The notes under the pieces were generated by a model. That model was not told the origin of the DNA and did no database searches. It was given only the letters and a program-made list of their open reading frames with translations. The translations under genes were made by a program, and so were the position numbers. A stretch of 32,156 nucleotides of DNA, taken from the NCBI GenBank assembly GCA_947459415.1, contig CANHDN010000014.1, positions 1 to 32,156 of the forward strand, in the 5' to 3' direction. The stretch's first letter is position 1; every line of letters starts with the position of its first letter. Shown piece by piece: positions 1 to 9,143 of the stretch. This DNA is from Bacteroidota bacterium (GTDB taxonomy: Bacteria; Bacteroidota; Bacteroidia; UKL13-3).

Positions 1-76
1 AAATCCTTTGCTGTAGTTTAGAGTTTGGATTAGCTCCTTTCAGTCGCTGATCCCTGGAGGGGTGCTTCAAACCAAG

Positions 77-140
77 AAAAGCCTGTTGCTTTCATTCCTC
101 TTCGCTAAAGCTACGCGGAATTCAATCAACGGGCTTTTTT
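77..140 (+). terminator. Possible plus-strand hairpin terminator of a gene upstream of the window
   Basis: aaaagcctgttg (77-88) pairs with caacgggctttt (127-138) with one G-U wobble in plus-strand RNA, followed by T's. An inner attcc/ggaat stem is present. Confidence 0.5.
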
Positions 141-204
141 GCGCTAGCGCTTACAAAATCCTTTGCTGCGCTGCGGTTTTGACGCGCTAGCGCAAAAAAG
201 CCCG
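130..204. repeat. Perfect 21-bp inverted repeat with 33-bp spacer
   Basis: cgggcttttttgcgctagcgc (130-150) is the exact reverse complement of gcgctagcgcaaaaaagcccg (184-204). It contains the 10-bp palindrome gcgctagcgc twice. Confidence 0.95.
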
Positions 205-230
205 ATTTTGCAACGCAAAATCAGGCTTTT
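194..230 (-). terminator. Rho-independent terminator downstream of tRNA-Ser
   Basis: Reverse strand AGCCTGATTTTGC-GTT-GCAAAATCGGGCT followed by TTTTTT. The single non-Watson-Crick position is a G-U wobble in the minus-strand RNA. Confidence 0.85.
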
Positions 231-237
231 ATTGGTT

Positions 238-329
238 TGGCGGAGAGAGCGGGATTCGAACCCGCGGTAGATATTACTACCTACGTCGGTTTAGCAAACC
301 GGTGGTTTCAGCCTCTCACCCATCTCTCC
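238..329 (-). tRNA. tRNA-Ser (anticodon GCT), with encoded 3' CCA
   Basis: Reverse strand GGAGAGA...TCTCTCC acceptor stem (323-329 / 242-248), discriminator G, then CCA at 240-238. Anticodon arm CGGTTTGCTAAACCG, long variable arm GTAGGTAGTAATATCTAC, T-arm GCGGGTTCGAATCCCGC. Confidence 0.96.
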
Positions 330-394
330 GGGCCTAGCTGAATTTACGATTAAAACTTACTAAGTGTAATTCCGAGTATGCTTTAAAAGGACTG

Positions 395-425
395 CAAATC
401 TATGATTCTAGAACTAATTAGCAAT
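395..425 (-). promoter_or_regulatory. Bacteroidota-type promoter for tRNA-Ser
   Basis: Reverse strand ATTG-N19-TAGATTTG, resembling the TTTG/TAnnTTTG consensus, ~65 nt upstream of the tRNA. Confidence 0.5.
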
Positions 426-608
426 TCCTTTTTTGTTTTTTTTTTAATTCTAAACTTTTTTTTTGAATATCTTACTTTGTTAAAAATCTAAGTGTCACAT
501 AATGAGATTTTTAATCACTTTGATGCGGGTATGCCCCATTTTTTTGCAGCAAAATCATATTAAAATTGGTCTAAATGTTGTTGTATTGATTAATCAAATC
601 CCCGTTTT

Positions 609-3212
609 ATGTCAAAAGAACTTTCACACAAATACAAAATTAGAGACATCAAAATATTTGGTTCAACTGAATGGCTCGCCAATAATGAGAAGAAATATCG
701 TCAGGTATTTGATGAAGCTGAATGTAGCTTCATTTATTGTGAACTTTCCTTTTTTAATAAATTGTTTGATGAGCAAGATTGGTCGGCTAGAATCAGCTTA
801 AAATGCGTCAATGTTGAGGATGGGGCAGAGATTTGTAATTTAACTGCCGATAGAAGTATCTTAAAGGACGAAAACATTGTTTTTATTAGAGAAGGATGGG
901 GCGTTAAAAATGCAGGTAATTATTGGAAGAAAGGCACCTACAGATGGGAGGCCTGGATAGACAATGAATTTGTTGGTGAAAGGATTTTTTATATCATAGA
1001 TCTAGGCTTGGTTTCTGAAACGGTGAATCCATTTTTTAAAATTAATAAAGTAAAATTATATGAAGGTCCAGAGTCTAATGTCATTGAATCTGAGCGTAAA
1101 TATTATTCTGTTTTTAGCAGCGAAGAAACCAGATATGTTTGGCTCGAATTAGATCTTGAAAATCTAATTGATGAGGTGGCAGTTTGGCCTTGTGAATTAC
1201 AATTTTACTTTAATACCAATACTGGCCAATTAAAAGGGGCTATAGATAAGTTGTTATTTGTAGAGACAAGCCAGAAAACATTTCAATGCACAGTTGGCTG
1301 GGGAAACCAAATGAAAGGGACTTGGGGAATAGATGCCTATTCTATTAGTGTACTTTTTATGGATCAAATAATAGCCACCATTCCATTTGAAATTGGTGTA
1401 AACTTTATTGATGAGGCAAGGCCAGTTATTCTAAAAGCTAAACCCAAGGAGCCTATTAAGGCTGAACCAATGGATGCAAGCATGGAAAAACTCTTGCAAG
1501 AATTAGATGCACTCATTGGTTTAGATGACATTAAAAAGAAGGTAAAAGAATATACTACCTACCTTAATTTTTTAAAGATCAGAAAAGAAAAAGGGTTTGA
1601 TGATACCGAAAGAATAAACCTGCATGCTGTGTTCACGGGTAATCCGGGAACGGGTAAAACTACTGTAGCCAATATGCTTGGTATGATTTATCATCAAATG
1701 GGATTGCTGAGCAAAGGTCATGTATTGGAAGTGGACAGAAGTGATTTAGTGGCTGAATATATTGGCCAAACTGCTCCAAAAACAAAGGAGGCAATTAAAA
1801 AAGCAAGAGGCGGTATTTTATTTGTAGATGAGGCATATGCCTTGGCAAGAAAAAATGATGATTCAAAAGATTTTGGTAAAGAAGCCATCGAAATATTACT
1901 CAAAGAAATGAGTGATGGAGAAGGTGACTTAGCAATTATTGTGGCAGGTTATCCAAATGAAATGAATAATTTCTTGGCATCAAACCCGGGTATGCGTTCT
2001 CGTTTTAGTATGTTTTATGATTTTGTAGACTATATCCCACAAGAGTTAATGCAAATTGCTAGGTTTACCATGCAAAAACGCGGAGTAACTTTAAGCGCAG
2101 GTGCAGAAGAATACCTATATAAAAAATTAGTGGATGCTTATCGAAATAGGGATGCCGCATTTGGGAATGCGCGCTACGTAAATACCCTCATAGATGAAAG
2201 TAAAATGAACATGGGATTACGTTTGATGCAAACCAATAATCCAGCTTTGTTAACGAATGAAGAAATTTCTACTATTCAAAGTGCAGACATTGAAAGGATT
2301 TTTGAAGGTAAGAAAAAGGGAATTGCAGATATTCCAATTGATGAAGATTTGCTCAAGCAGGCTTTGGCTACTTTGCACCATTTAATTGGGTTAGAATCTG
2401 TTAAAAATGAAATAGATGAGTTGGTTAAACTTGTTCGTTTTTACAGAGAAATTGGGAAAGATGTCCGTCAAAGTTTTTCATTACATGCCGTTTTTACAGG
2501 TAACCCAGGTACGGGTAAAACTACGGTGGCCAGAATATTAGCTCAAATTTACAAGGCTTTGGGTATTTTAGAACGAGGCAATCTGGTAGAATGTGATAGG
2601 CAAGCCTTAGTAGGTGGCTTTGTAGGTCAAACGGCCATTAAAACAGCAGAATTAATAGATAAAGCACAAGGTGGTGTATTGTTTATTGATGAAGCCTACG
2701 CATTAAGTGAAGGTGGAGAAAATGATTTTGGTAAAGAAGCCATTGAAACTTTATTGAAGCGCATGGAAGATAACCGGGGTAATTTTATTGTGATTGTTGC
2801 TGGGTATACAGAAAATATGCGCAGGTTTTTGGAGAGTAACCCAGGTTTACGTTCACGCTTTGATAGGGAACTCCATTTTGAAGACTATGCAGCAGAGCAA
2901 TTGTTTCACATTGCAATTAAAATGTTAATGGGTAATAATATCACTCCAAATGAAGCTGCCTCTGCACATTTACAAATGTATTTTTCAGATTTGTTTAAAA
3001 ATAGAAACCAGTATTTTGGTAATGCCAGAAATGTGAGAAAGGTAGTAGAGGAGGTAATTAAAAGTCAACATTTGAGATTAGCTAAATTACCTCAAACAGA
3101 GCGAAGCACAGAAATGATTAACACCTTGTATTTGGAAGATGTGCAGCATTTAAAAGTAGTTCCAAATGAGGAGACACCAAAAAGAAATATTGGTTTTAAG
3201 CAGAGTACTTAG
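609..3212 (+). CDS. Tandem AAA+ ATPase, CbxX/CfqX (SpoVK-like) type, with duplicated N-terminal beta-rich domain
   Basis: 867 aa ORF. Two Walker A motifs GNPGTGKTTVA (codons at ~1638 and ~2499), Walker B motifs ILFVDEAYAL and VLFIDEAYAL, and two SNPG(M/L)RSRF motifs. Confidence 0.9.
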   Translation: MSKELSHKYKIRDIKIFGSTEWLANNEKKYRQVFDEAECSFIYCELSFFNKLFDEQDWSARISLKCVNVEDGAEICNLTADRSILKDENIVFIREGWGVKNAGNYWKKGTYRWEAWIDNEFVGERIFYIIDLGLVSETVNPFFKINKVKLYEGPESNVIESERKYYSVFSSEETRYVWLELDLENLIDEVAVWPCELQFYFNTNTGQLKGAIDKLLFVETSQKTFQCTVGWGNQMKGTWGIDAYSISVLFMDQIIATIPFEIGVNFIDEARPVILKAKPKEPIKAEPMDASMEKLLQELDALIGLDDIKKKVKEYTTYLNFLKIRKEKGFDDTERINLHAVFTGNPGTGKTTVANMLGMIYHQMGLLSKGHVLEVDRSDLVAEYIGQTAPKTKEAIKKARGGILFVDEAYALARKNDDSKDFGKEAIEILLKEMSDGEGDLAIIVAGYPNEMNNFLASNPGMRSRFSMFYDFVDYIPQELMQIARFTMQKRGVTLSAGAEEYLYKKLVDAYRNRDAAFGNARYVNTLIDESKMNMGLRLMQTNNPALLTNEEISTIQSADIERIFEGKKKGIADIPIDEDLLKQALATLHHLIGLESVKNEIDELVKLVRFYREIGKDVRQSFSLHAVFTGNPGTGKTTVARILAQIYKALGILERGNLVECDRQALVGGFVGQTAIKTAELIDKAQGGVLFIDEAYALSEGGENDFGKEAIETLLKRMEDNRGNFIVIVAGYTENMRRFLESNPGLRSRFDRELHFEDYAAEQLFHIAIKMLMGNNITPNEAASAHLQMYFSDLFKNRNQYFGNARNVRKVVEEVIKSQHLRLAKLPQTERSTEMINTLYLEDVQHLKVVPNEETPKRNIGFKQST

Positions 3213-4278
3213 GCTGGTTTAAAAGCATTGTTTCTACCGTTAATCCGGGGCCGAAGCCAGCAGTAAAACAAGCTTGATTTGGTAAATAACCATCTCGCTT
3301 TAGAATATTTTCCAATACAAAAAGTATGGTACTGCTAGATAGATTTCCTACTTGTTTTAATACTTCATAGCTGGCACGCAAATCTGTTTGGCTCAGACCT
3401 AATTCGGCCGATAAATAATCTAAAATTTTTCTACCTCCAGGGTGTATACCCCAATGTTGAATGGAAGTAATAGAGGTGTTATTCTTTAATAATGCCTCTT
3501 CAATAATAGGTTTAATGGCACTTTGAAGTATTTGCGGAATATAGGCGCTCAAGGTCATTAAGAAGCCAGTTTCATGAATACTCCAAGCCATGTCTGATTT
3601 TCCTTGTGTAACAATTTTGGAATAAAAGGAGTCTATCGTAAAATAGGAGTTGTGATTTGGTTTTTTAGCACTTACTAAACAAGCTGCAGCCCCATCTGCG
3701 AATAATAAATTAGCTGCTATTTGGTCTGTATCTTTGGCTTTATTAAAATGTAAGGTGCACAGTTCTACACTTACAATTAATACGCAAGCATTGGGGTCAC
3801 TTTGGCAATAGGCATCGGCAATTTTTAAGGCATGGAAGTATGCATAGCAACCCATAAAGTTTACAGAACTCCTATGGATGTTTGCAGGTAAATTGAGCGT
3901 TTCAACTAACATTAAATCTAAGCCAGGAGCAGCCATACCCGTGCATGAAACACTAATTAGGTGGCTTATTTTTTCTTCTTGTAAAGAGCCTTGTGCTGCT
4001 TTTGATGCAAGAGGTAATGCATGTTTAAAATAGGATTCCATGCGTTTAGAAACACTTGGCTCTTCCTGATTTATAAAAAGTTCTTTTTGACTTTCTGCTA
4101 AATGAAAGTCTGGTAAGCAACTATGCCTATAATCAATTCCACTGCGCTGATACATGAGCATCAACTTTGCTTTTTCTATTTCAGTAAAATCATATTGTTC
4201 TGACATATAATGGCCTAATTCAATTTGTGACAGTTGATAGGCCGGAAGGCAGGTTTGAATATTAAAAAGGTAACTCAC
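3196..4278 (-). CDS. Type III polyketide synthase (chalcone/stilbene synthase-like)
   Basis: 360 aa. Candidate catalytic Cys in NFMGCYAYFHAL, His in HWGIHPGG, Asn in VGNLSSST, and C-terminal GFGPGLTVE typical of the type III PKS family. Confidence 0.9.
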   Translation of the reverse strand: MSYLFNIQTCLPAYQLSQIELGHYMSEQYDFTEIEKAKLMLMYQRSGIDYRHSCLPDFHLAESQKELFINQEEPSVSKRMESYFKHALPLASKAAQGSLQEEKISHLISVSCTGMAAPGLDLMLVETLNLPANIHRSSVNFMGCYAYFHALKIADAYCQSDPNACVLIVSVELCTLHFNKAKDTDQIAANLLFADGAAACLVSAKKPNHNSYFTIDSFYSKIVTQGKSDMAWSIHETGFLMTLSAYIPQILQSAIKPIIEEALLKNNTSITSIQHWGIHPGGRKILDYLSAELGLSQTDLRASYEVLKQVGNLSSSTILFVLENILKRDGYLPNQACFTAGFGPGLTVETMLLNQPKYSA

Positions 4279-5152
4279 TTATGTTTTTTAAATAGATTAT
4301 GGCTAAGTAATATAATACCAGCGAAATGGAAGAGATTTTGTTTAACATCATGGTATATCTGAAATTAGCATACGCATCACTTCGCCTAACTTTGTTAAAC
4401 CACCAGGTAAAAAAACTAAATGGTGGAAATATAAAAACAAGAAATAAATAAAATAAATGAGATTGTTTGGTGTTTATTAAAAAATAAGCCATGATGATAA
4501 TCACTAGTAAATTCATGAGTGCTGAAAATCCAAAAGTTCCTTGTATGCCTAATACCCTGCTTAGGGTTAAATCTCCACTGTTTTTATCTGCTTCATGTTG
4601 GTAGATTTGGGTCATAGGGTAAGCGCCAGCAACCATTAAACTGCTAATGAAGGCAGGTAGTAAAAAATTGGTTTGAGCCAAATTTTCTTGGTAGTTTGTT
4701 TCTTGACAAAACAAATAAGTGAGTGCATATGTAACAAAACCTTGAAAAATAATTACAGATAGAAAGCTTAGTACAGGAAACTTTTTTAGTCGAATTGCCT
4801 TCCAGCTATAAGCAATAGAAACGATGATATAAGCACCCACTAAAAGGCTTAGAATGGGGTGGATCCAATAACTATATGCAATGGCTATGATATTGAAAGC
4901 CATGGAAATTTTTAATAGCCAATGATCTGCTTGTGGCGGATTTTGTAATCCGCCAATACTGCTTGTATCTTGATCTTGAAAACTATTAAAGCCATTGCTT
5001 GCTGGATAAATAAGTAGATGTAAAATGATAAAAATATGAATTGCTTTTTCAATGTCTATGGTTTCTGCATAGGATAAGGCAAAGAGAAAAACAGGTAAAA
5101 GGAAAAATGAAAATGGAATTCTAAGTAAAATTAAATAGGAAGGTATTTTCAT
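4262..5152 (-). CDS. UbiA-family prenyltransferase (polytopic membrane protein)
   Basis: 296 aa with many TM segments. Asp-rich motifs NSFQDQD and YQHEADKNSGD in the expected places. Overlaps the downstream PKS gene by 17 bp. Confidence 0.75.
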   Translation of the reverse strand: MKIPSYLILLRIPFSFFLLPVFLFALSYAETIDIEKAIHIFIILHLLIYPASNGFNSFQDQDTSSIGGLQNPPQADHWLLKISMAFNIIAIAYSYWIHPILSLLVGAYIIVSIAYSWKAIRLKKFPVLSFLSVIIFQGFVTYALTYLFCQETNYQENLAQTNFLLPAFISSLMVAGAYPMTQIYQHEADKNSGDLTLSRVLGIQGTFGFSALMNLLVIIIMAYFLINTKQSHLFYLFLVFIFPPFSFFTWWFNKVRRSDAYANFRYTMMLNKISSISLVLYYLAIIYLKNISELPF

Positions 5153-5343
5153 CGGCTCTTAAAATTTTCTTTAATGTTTCTAAAGTGTTTCTTAAAGTTT
5201 GTCTTCCTTACAAATATAATCATTTGACAACGTGAAAAAACCATAAAATATATACCATATTCTATACACATTACGCTTAAGCCATTAGCTTCTGCTTCTG
5301 TAATTTGTTAAAAAATCTTACATTCGAATATAATATCACAAGT

Positions 5344-6051
5344 ATGAATCAAGGAAAATTACCACATGTTCTTATTGCAGAAGACGATGTTACACTTGCC
5401 AATTTGCTGAGAGAGAATCTAAAATTATCTGGATTTACCACTCAAATAGCTAAAGATGGTCTGGAAGCCCTTGATATATTTAAAAAAGAGAAATTCGATA
5501 TCATCTTATTAGATGTGAATATGCCCAAGAAAAATGGATTTGAAGTAGCCAGGTTAATTAGAGATGATGATGCTTTTACTCCATTGGTATTTCTTACTGC
5601 AAATAGCAGCGAAGAAGATAAATTAAAGGGCTTTACACTAGGTGCAGATGAGTATATTACTAAACCTTTTAGTACACAAGAATTGGTAGCTAGGATCAGA
5701 GCTATTTTAAAAAGAACCATCCAAGTTATTCCTGAAATTATTTTAAAAGATGAAGTGTATGAATTTGCCGGAATGACTTTAGATGTTCCAAATAGGGTGC
5801 TAAAATATGCAGAAGGAGAGCGAAGAATCAGCACGACAGAATGTGATTTATTAAAACTATTTGTTAAAAATAAAGCTCAGCTTTTACCTCGTAAAAGTCT
5901 GGTACTGCATGTTTGGGGTAGAGATGATTTTTATACGGCACGCAATTTAGACGTATATATCAATAAGCTGCGTAATGTGTTAAAAGTTAATCCCAAGGTA
6001 GAAATAGTAAATATTCATGGGTCGGGTTTTAAACTTCTTGAAAACGAATAG
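5344..6051 (+). CDS. OmpR-family response regulator (receiver + winged-helix)
   Basis: HVLIAEDDVTLANLL..., IILLDVNMPKKNGFEVA (phospho-Asp), LTANSSEEDKLKGFTLGADEYITKPF, and C-terminal Trans_reg_C domain. The longest ORF starts at 5305, but MNQGKLPHVLIAEDD at 5344 looks like the natural start. Confidence 0.92.
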   Translation: MNQGKLPHVLIAEDDVTLANLLRENLKLSGFTTQIAKDGLEALDIFKKEKFDIILLDVNMPKKNGFEVARLIRDDDAFTPLVFLTANSSEEDKLKGFTLGADEYITKPFSTQELVARIRAILKRTIQVIPEIILKDEVYEFAGMTLDVPNRVLKYAEGERRISTTECDLLKLFVKNKAQLLPRKSLVLHVWGRDDFYTARNLDVYINKLRNVLKVNPKVEIVNIHGSGFKLLENE

Positions 6052-6056
6052 TAAAC

Positions 6057-8060
6057 GTGTTTAAATACTTTTCATTTATTCTAGTTTTTGTTTTACTAAC
6101 TGATGCAAAATTATTTGGACAATCAGACAGTTTACTAATATATAAAAATTTAGAGCAAGGACTTTTAGTAAAATATAATCAGCCATCACAAGCTCAAATT
6201 ATCTTTCAACAAGTACTAGAACAGTCTAAACAAAAGGGAATTCGCAGCACTCAGGTTGAGGCATTAAAGCAATTAGCACAATTAGATATTTTATCAGCCA
6301 AGTATGGCAGTGCTAAAGCTTTAATCAATGAGGCACTTGCCACTTGTGAAAATGCAAATTTGGTTCAGAAAAAAGCAGAATTAACGTATCAACTAGCTAG
6401 CATTTTTCATGCCCAAGGAGATTTTACCAAAGCCCTTGAAAAGTATTTAGAATCTCTGCGCTTTTTTGAATCACGTGTAGATTTACCCAACAGTCTTAAT
6501 ACCTACATGGCATTGGCAGATTTGTATAACAAGCAGAATAATTTTTCTAAATCCATAGAATACAATTTAAAAGCACTGACCCTTTTCGAAAAACAAAATG
6601 ATAAATTTAGGTTGCTAAATATTTATGAGCAGGTGGGAGCAATGTATGCCAGGCAAAATCAATATAGAAAAGCGGTAGACTATTATAAAAAGGCAGAGCG
6701 CATTTATAAAGAATTAAATAATAAACCAGGTCAGGCTGCGGCACTCATAAACATGGCTGCTGTTTTTGTTGCTGAAGGCAATAAAATGGTGGCTTTAAAT
6801 AATTATATGGTAGCGTATCAATTGGTAGCACCCATGCATATTGTGCCATTAGAAGTAAGTAGCTTAAATGGTATGGCAAAATTATATGCCGATTTAAAAG
6901 ATTATGAAAAGGCAAATTTGAATTATAGAAAAGCAATTGCGCTGGCAAAACCAGCTGGTCTAAAAATTGAGTTAGAGGAGGCCTATCAAGGTTTATCTGA
7001 ATTATATAAAGGTTTAAATGATCCGGGTACTTCAAAGGCATTTCGCTCTTTGAGTTCAGAAATTAAGGACTCATTGTTTAATGATTCCATTTTAAAACAA
7101 ACGGCAGATTTACAATTGCTATTTGAGACAGAAAAAAAACAAGCCCAAATAGAATTAATGGGTAAAGAACAAAAATTAAGAGCCTTAGATTTACAACAAA
7201 CCAAGCAAGAGAAAAACTTTTTTCTTGCACTTTCTGTGCTCATGGCTTTACTCATATTGGTGTTTATTTTCTTTATCACCCAGAATAGAATTATCAATAA
7301 AAAGCTTACATCAGGAATGGCAGATTTGGCTATTAAAAATACTGAAATTGAAAGTCAAAGAGCTCAATTAGATCAATTGAATCAGGTGAAGGATCGATTC
7401 TTTTCTATTATATCTCATGATTTAAGAAATAATCTTACTACCATGAAACTCTATTTTGATCTAGTTTCTTCTCCATCATATAAAGAAAGCACTTCTGAAA
7501 TGAGTAAGCAGGTTGCTGCATCGGTTCAGAATACCATAGATTTATTAGAGAATTTGTTAGTTTGGGCATCGGGTCAAATTAAAGGAATACAGGTGGAGCC
7601 AAAAAGGGTTAGTGTGCATCATTTGGCCGAATTAAATTGTCAGATGTTGAGCAGTATGGCTTTTCAGAAACAAATTCAATTAACCAATGATACAGATTTA
7701 GATGCCTGTATTGTAGCTGATGAGAACATGGTAAATTTAATCATTAGGAACCTCCTTTCCAATGCAATTAAGTTTACTAGCGAGGGTGGATTTGTTAGCA
7801 TATTATCTCAGGAGGAGGCAGATTTTCATCAAATCATTGTCATAGATAATGGGGTTGGGATTTCTGAAGAGCACAGACAAACCCTATTTACTGCACATGC
7901 CAATGTAAGCACCCAAGGTACTGCTAACGAGAAGGGGACTGGATTGGGACTTTTACTATGCAAAGAATTTGTAGAGAAAAATGGTGGCAGCATTTGGGTT
8001 GAAAGCGAGAAGGGTAAGGGTTCTAGTTTTTATTTTACATTTCCTAAGGCTTTATCTTAG
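6057..8060 (+). CDS. TPR-containing sensor histidine kinase
   Basis: GTG start, signal-peptide-like N-terminus, TPR units, TM segment NFFLALSVLMALLILVFIFFI, H-box FFSIISHDLRNNL, N-box NLLSNAIKFTSEGG, and G-box GTGLGLLLCKEFVEKNGG. Confidence 0.92.
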   Translation: MFKYFSFILVFVLLTDAKLFGQSDSLLIYKNLEQGLLVKYNQPSQAQIIFQQVLEQSKQKGIRSTQVEALKQLAQLDILSAKYGSAKALINEALATCENANLVQKKAELTYQLASIFHAQGDFTKALEKYLESLRFFESRVDLPNSLNTYMALADLYNKQNNFSKSIEYNLKALTLFEKQNDKFRLLNIYEQVGAMYARQNQYRKAVDYYKKAERIYKELNNKPGQAAALINMAAVFVAEGNKMVALNNYMVAYQLVAPMHIVPLEVSSLNGMAKLYADLKDYEKANLNYRKAIALAKPAGLKIELEEAYQGLSELYKGLNDPGTSKAFRSLSSEIKDSLFNDSILKQTADLQLLFETEKKQAQIELMGKEQKLRALDLQQTKQEKNFFLALSVLMALLILVFIFFITQNRIINKKLTSGMADLAIKNTEIESQRAQLDQLNQVKDRFFSIISHDLRNNLTTMKLYFDLVSSPSYKESTSEMSKQVAASVQNTIDLLENLLVWASGQIKGIQVEPKRVSVHHLAELNCQMLSSMAFQKQIQLTNDTDLDACIVADENMVNLIIRNLLSNAIKFTSEGGFVSILSQEEADFHQIIVIDNGVGISEEHRQTLFTAHANVSTQGTANEKGTGLGLLLCKEFVEKNGGSIWVESEKGKGSSFYFTFPKALS

Positions 8061-8103
8061 TTAAAATCAATTTTTTTTAGACCTTTGCTTCAAATTTTAA
8101 TTC

Positions 8104-8517
8104 ATGCGTTTTTACCACTATGCAGTCTTGGTTTTATCTTTATTTTTTGCCTGTGCTGAACCAAAACTTGATGCTCAAATTGCTGAAATAGAAAGTAGAG
8201 ATTCTCTCATTATGCATCTGCATGATGAAGTAATGCCTAACATATCTAAAGTGCTTAGTCTTCGCAAGCGCATTCAGCATACAATCGATTCCTTTGCCTT
8301 GCCAAATCAACTAGCACATTTGCAACAAGTTTCTTTTGCTCTTACCAAAGCTGATGCCGATATGATGAACTGGATGCGTTCGTATCAAATACCCATGAAA
8401 AGCGATACCGCAATTGCCTACCTCATAGCACAAGAAACAGAAATTACGAGAATAAGCAATGCTATTTATGAGAGCATACGCCTGGCAGATTCTACTTTAA
8501 ATAACATGCAGCCATGA
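8104..8517 (+). CDS. Small lipoprotein of unknown function (first gene of SCO1 operon)
   Basis: 137 aa. Lipobox-like LSLFFACAEP. ATGA overlap with the next gene. Confidence 0.8.
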   Translation: MRFYHYAVLVLSLFFACAEPKLDAQIAEIESRDSLIMHLHDEVMPNISKVLSLRKRIQHTIDSFALPNQLAHLQQVSFALTKADADMMNWMRSYQIPMKSDTAIAYLIAQETEITRISNAIYESIRLADSTLNNMQP

Positions 8518-9143
8518 AACATTTAATTTATTTAACGAGCCTTTTATTATTCATAGCTTGTAAGCAAAATAAATCACTTCCAATACTTGGTGAGAGGTCG
8601 CTTACAAGTCGTGTTGTGAATGGAGAAACACTGATAGATACTGTATATGCTACAGTTCCAACCTTTTCTTTATTGAACCAAGATGCTGATACAGTCACTG
8701 AATCTTTGGTTAAAGGGAAAATATATGTAGCTGATTTCTTTTTTACTTCTTGTCCTACCATTTGCCCCATTATGAAAAGGGAAATGCTACGTGTATATGA
8801 AAAAATTAAGGGCGACCCTAGTTTTGTATTGTTATCTCATACCATAGATCCAGCGTTTGACAGCATTCCATTATTAAAAGATTATGCAAATCGTTTAGGT
8901 TCAGACGGAAAACAATGGCAATTTCTAACGGGAGACAGAGAACAAATATATGAGTTGGCAGAAAAGGGCTATTATGCAACAGCCATGCCCGATAGCACCG
9001 AGCCAGGTGGTTATATTCACAGTGGCGGATTTATTTTGGTTGACCCAAAGAGCAGGGTGAGGGGTATTTATAATGGTACTGATTCTAAAGAAGTGGATCA
9101 GTTAATGGAAGATTTATTTATTCTTAAATCTGAAATTCAGTGA
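8514..9143 (+). CDS. SCO1/SenC family copper-binding / thioredoxin-fold protein
   Basis: 209 aa. Lipobox LLLFIACK, FFFTSCPTICPIMKREM (CxxxCP), FVLLSHTIDPAFDS, and the IHSGGFILVDPKSRVRGIYNG C-terminal motif. Confidence 0.92.
   Translation: MKHLIYLTSLLLFIACKQNKSLPILGERSLTSRVVNGETLIDTVYATVPTFSLLNQDADTVTESLVKGKIYVADFFFTSCPTICPIMKREMLRVYEKIKGDPSFVLLSHTIDPAFDSIPLLKDYANRLGSDGKQWQFLTGDREQIYELAEKGYYATAMPDSTEPGGYIHSGGFILVDPKSRVRGIYNGTDSKEVDQLMEDLFILKSEIQ

Noticed and set aside
502-801. 99-aa plus-strand ORF overlapping the AAA+ gene start
   Set aside because: Out of frame with the strongly supported 609-3212 gene; no domain or convincing start context.
1718-1903. Antisense 61-aa ORF inside the AAA+ gene
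   Set aside because: Antisense shadow of a conserved Walker-region coding sequence.
5190-5240. Minus-strand TATATTTG element upstream of the UbiA/PKS pair as a firm promoter
   Set aside because: -7-like box is present, but no convincing TTTG at 19-21 nt upstream; left out of the feature list.
5442-5834. Antisense 130-aa ORF inside the response regulator
   Set aside because: Complement of a clear receiver domain; Ser/Leu-rich nonsense composition.
6745-7297. Antisense ORFs (98 and 103 aa) in the histidine kinase gene
   Set aside because: Overlap a well-supported TPR-HK frame; no recognisable motifs.
8528-8770. Antisense 80-aa ORF in the SCO1 gene
   Set aside because: Shadow ORF of a conserved family member.
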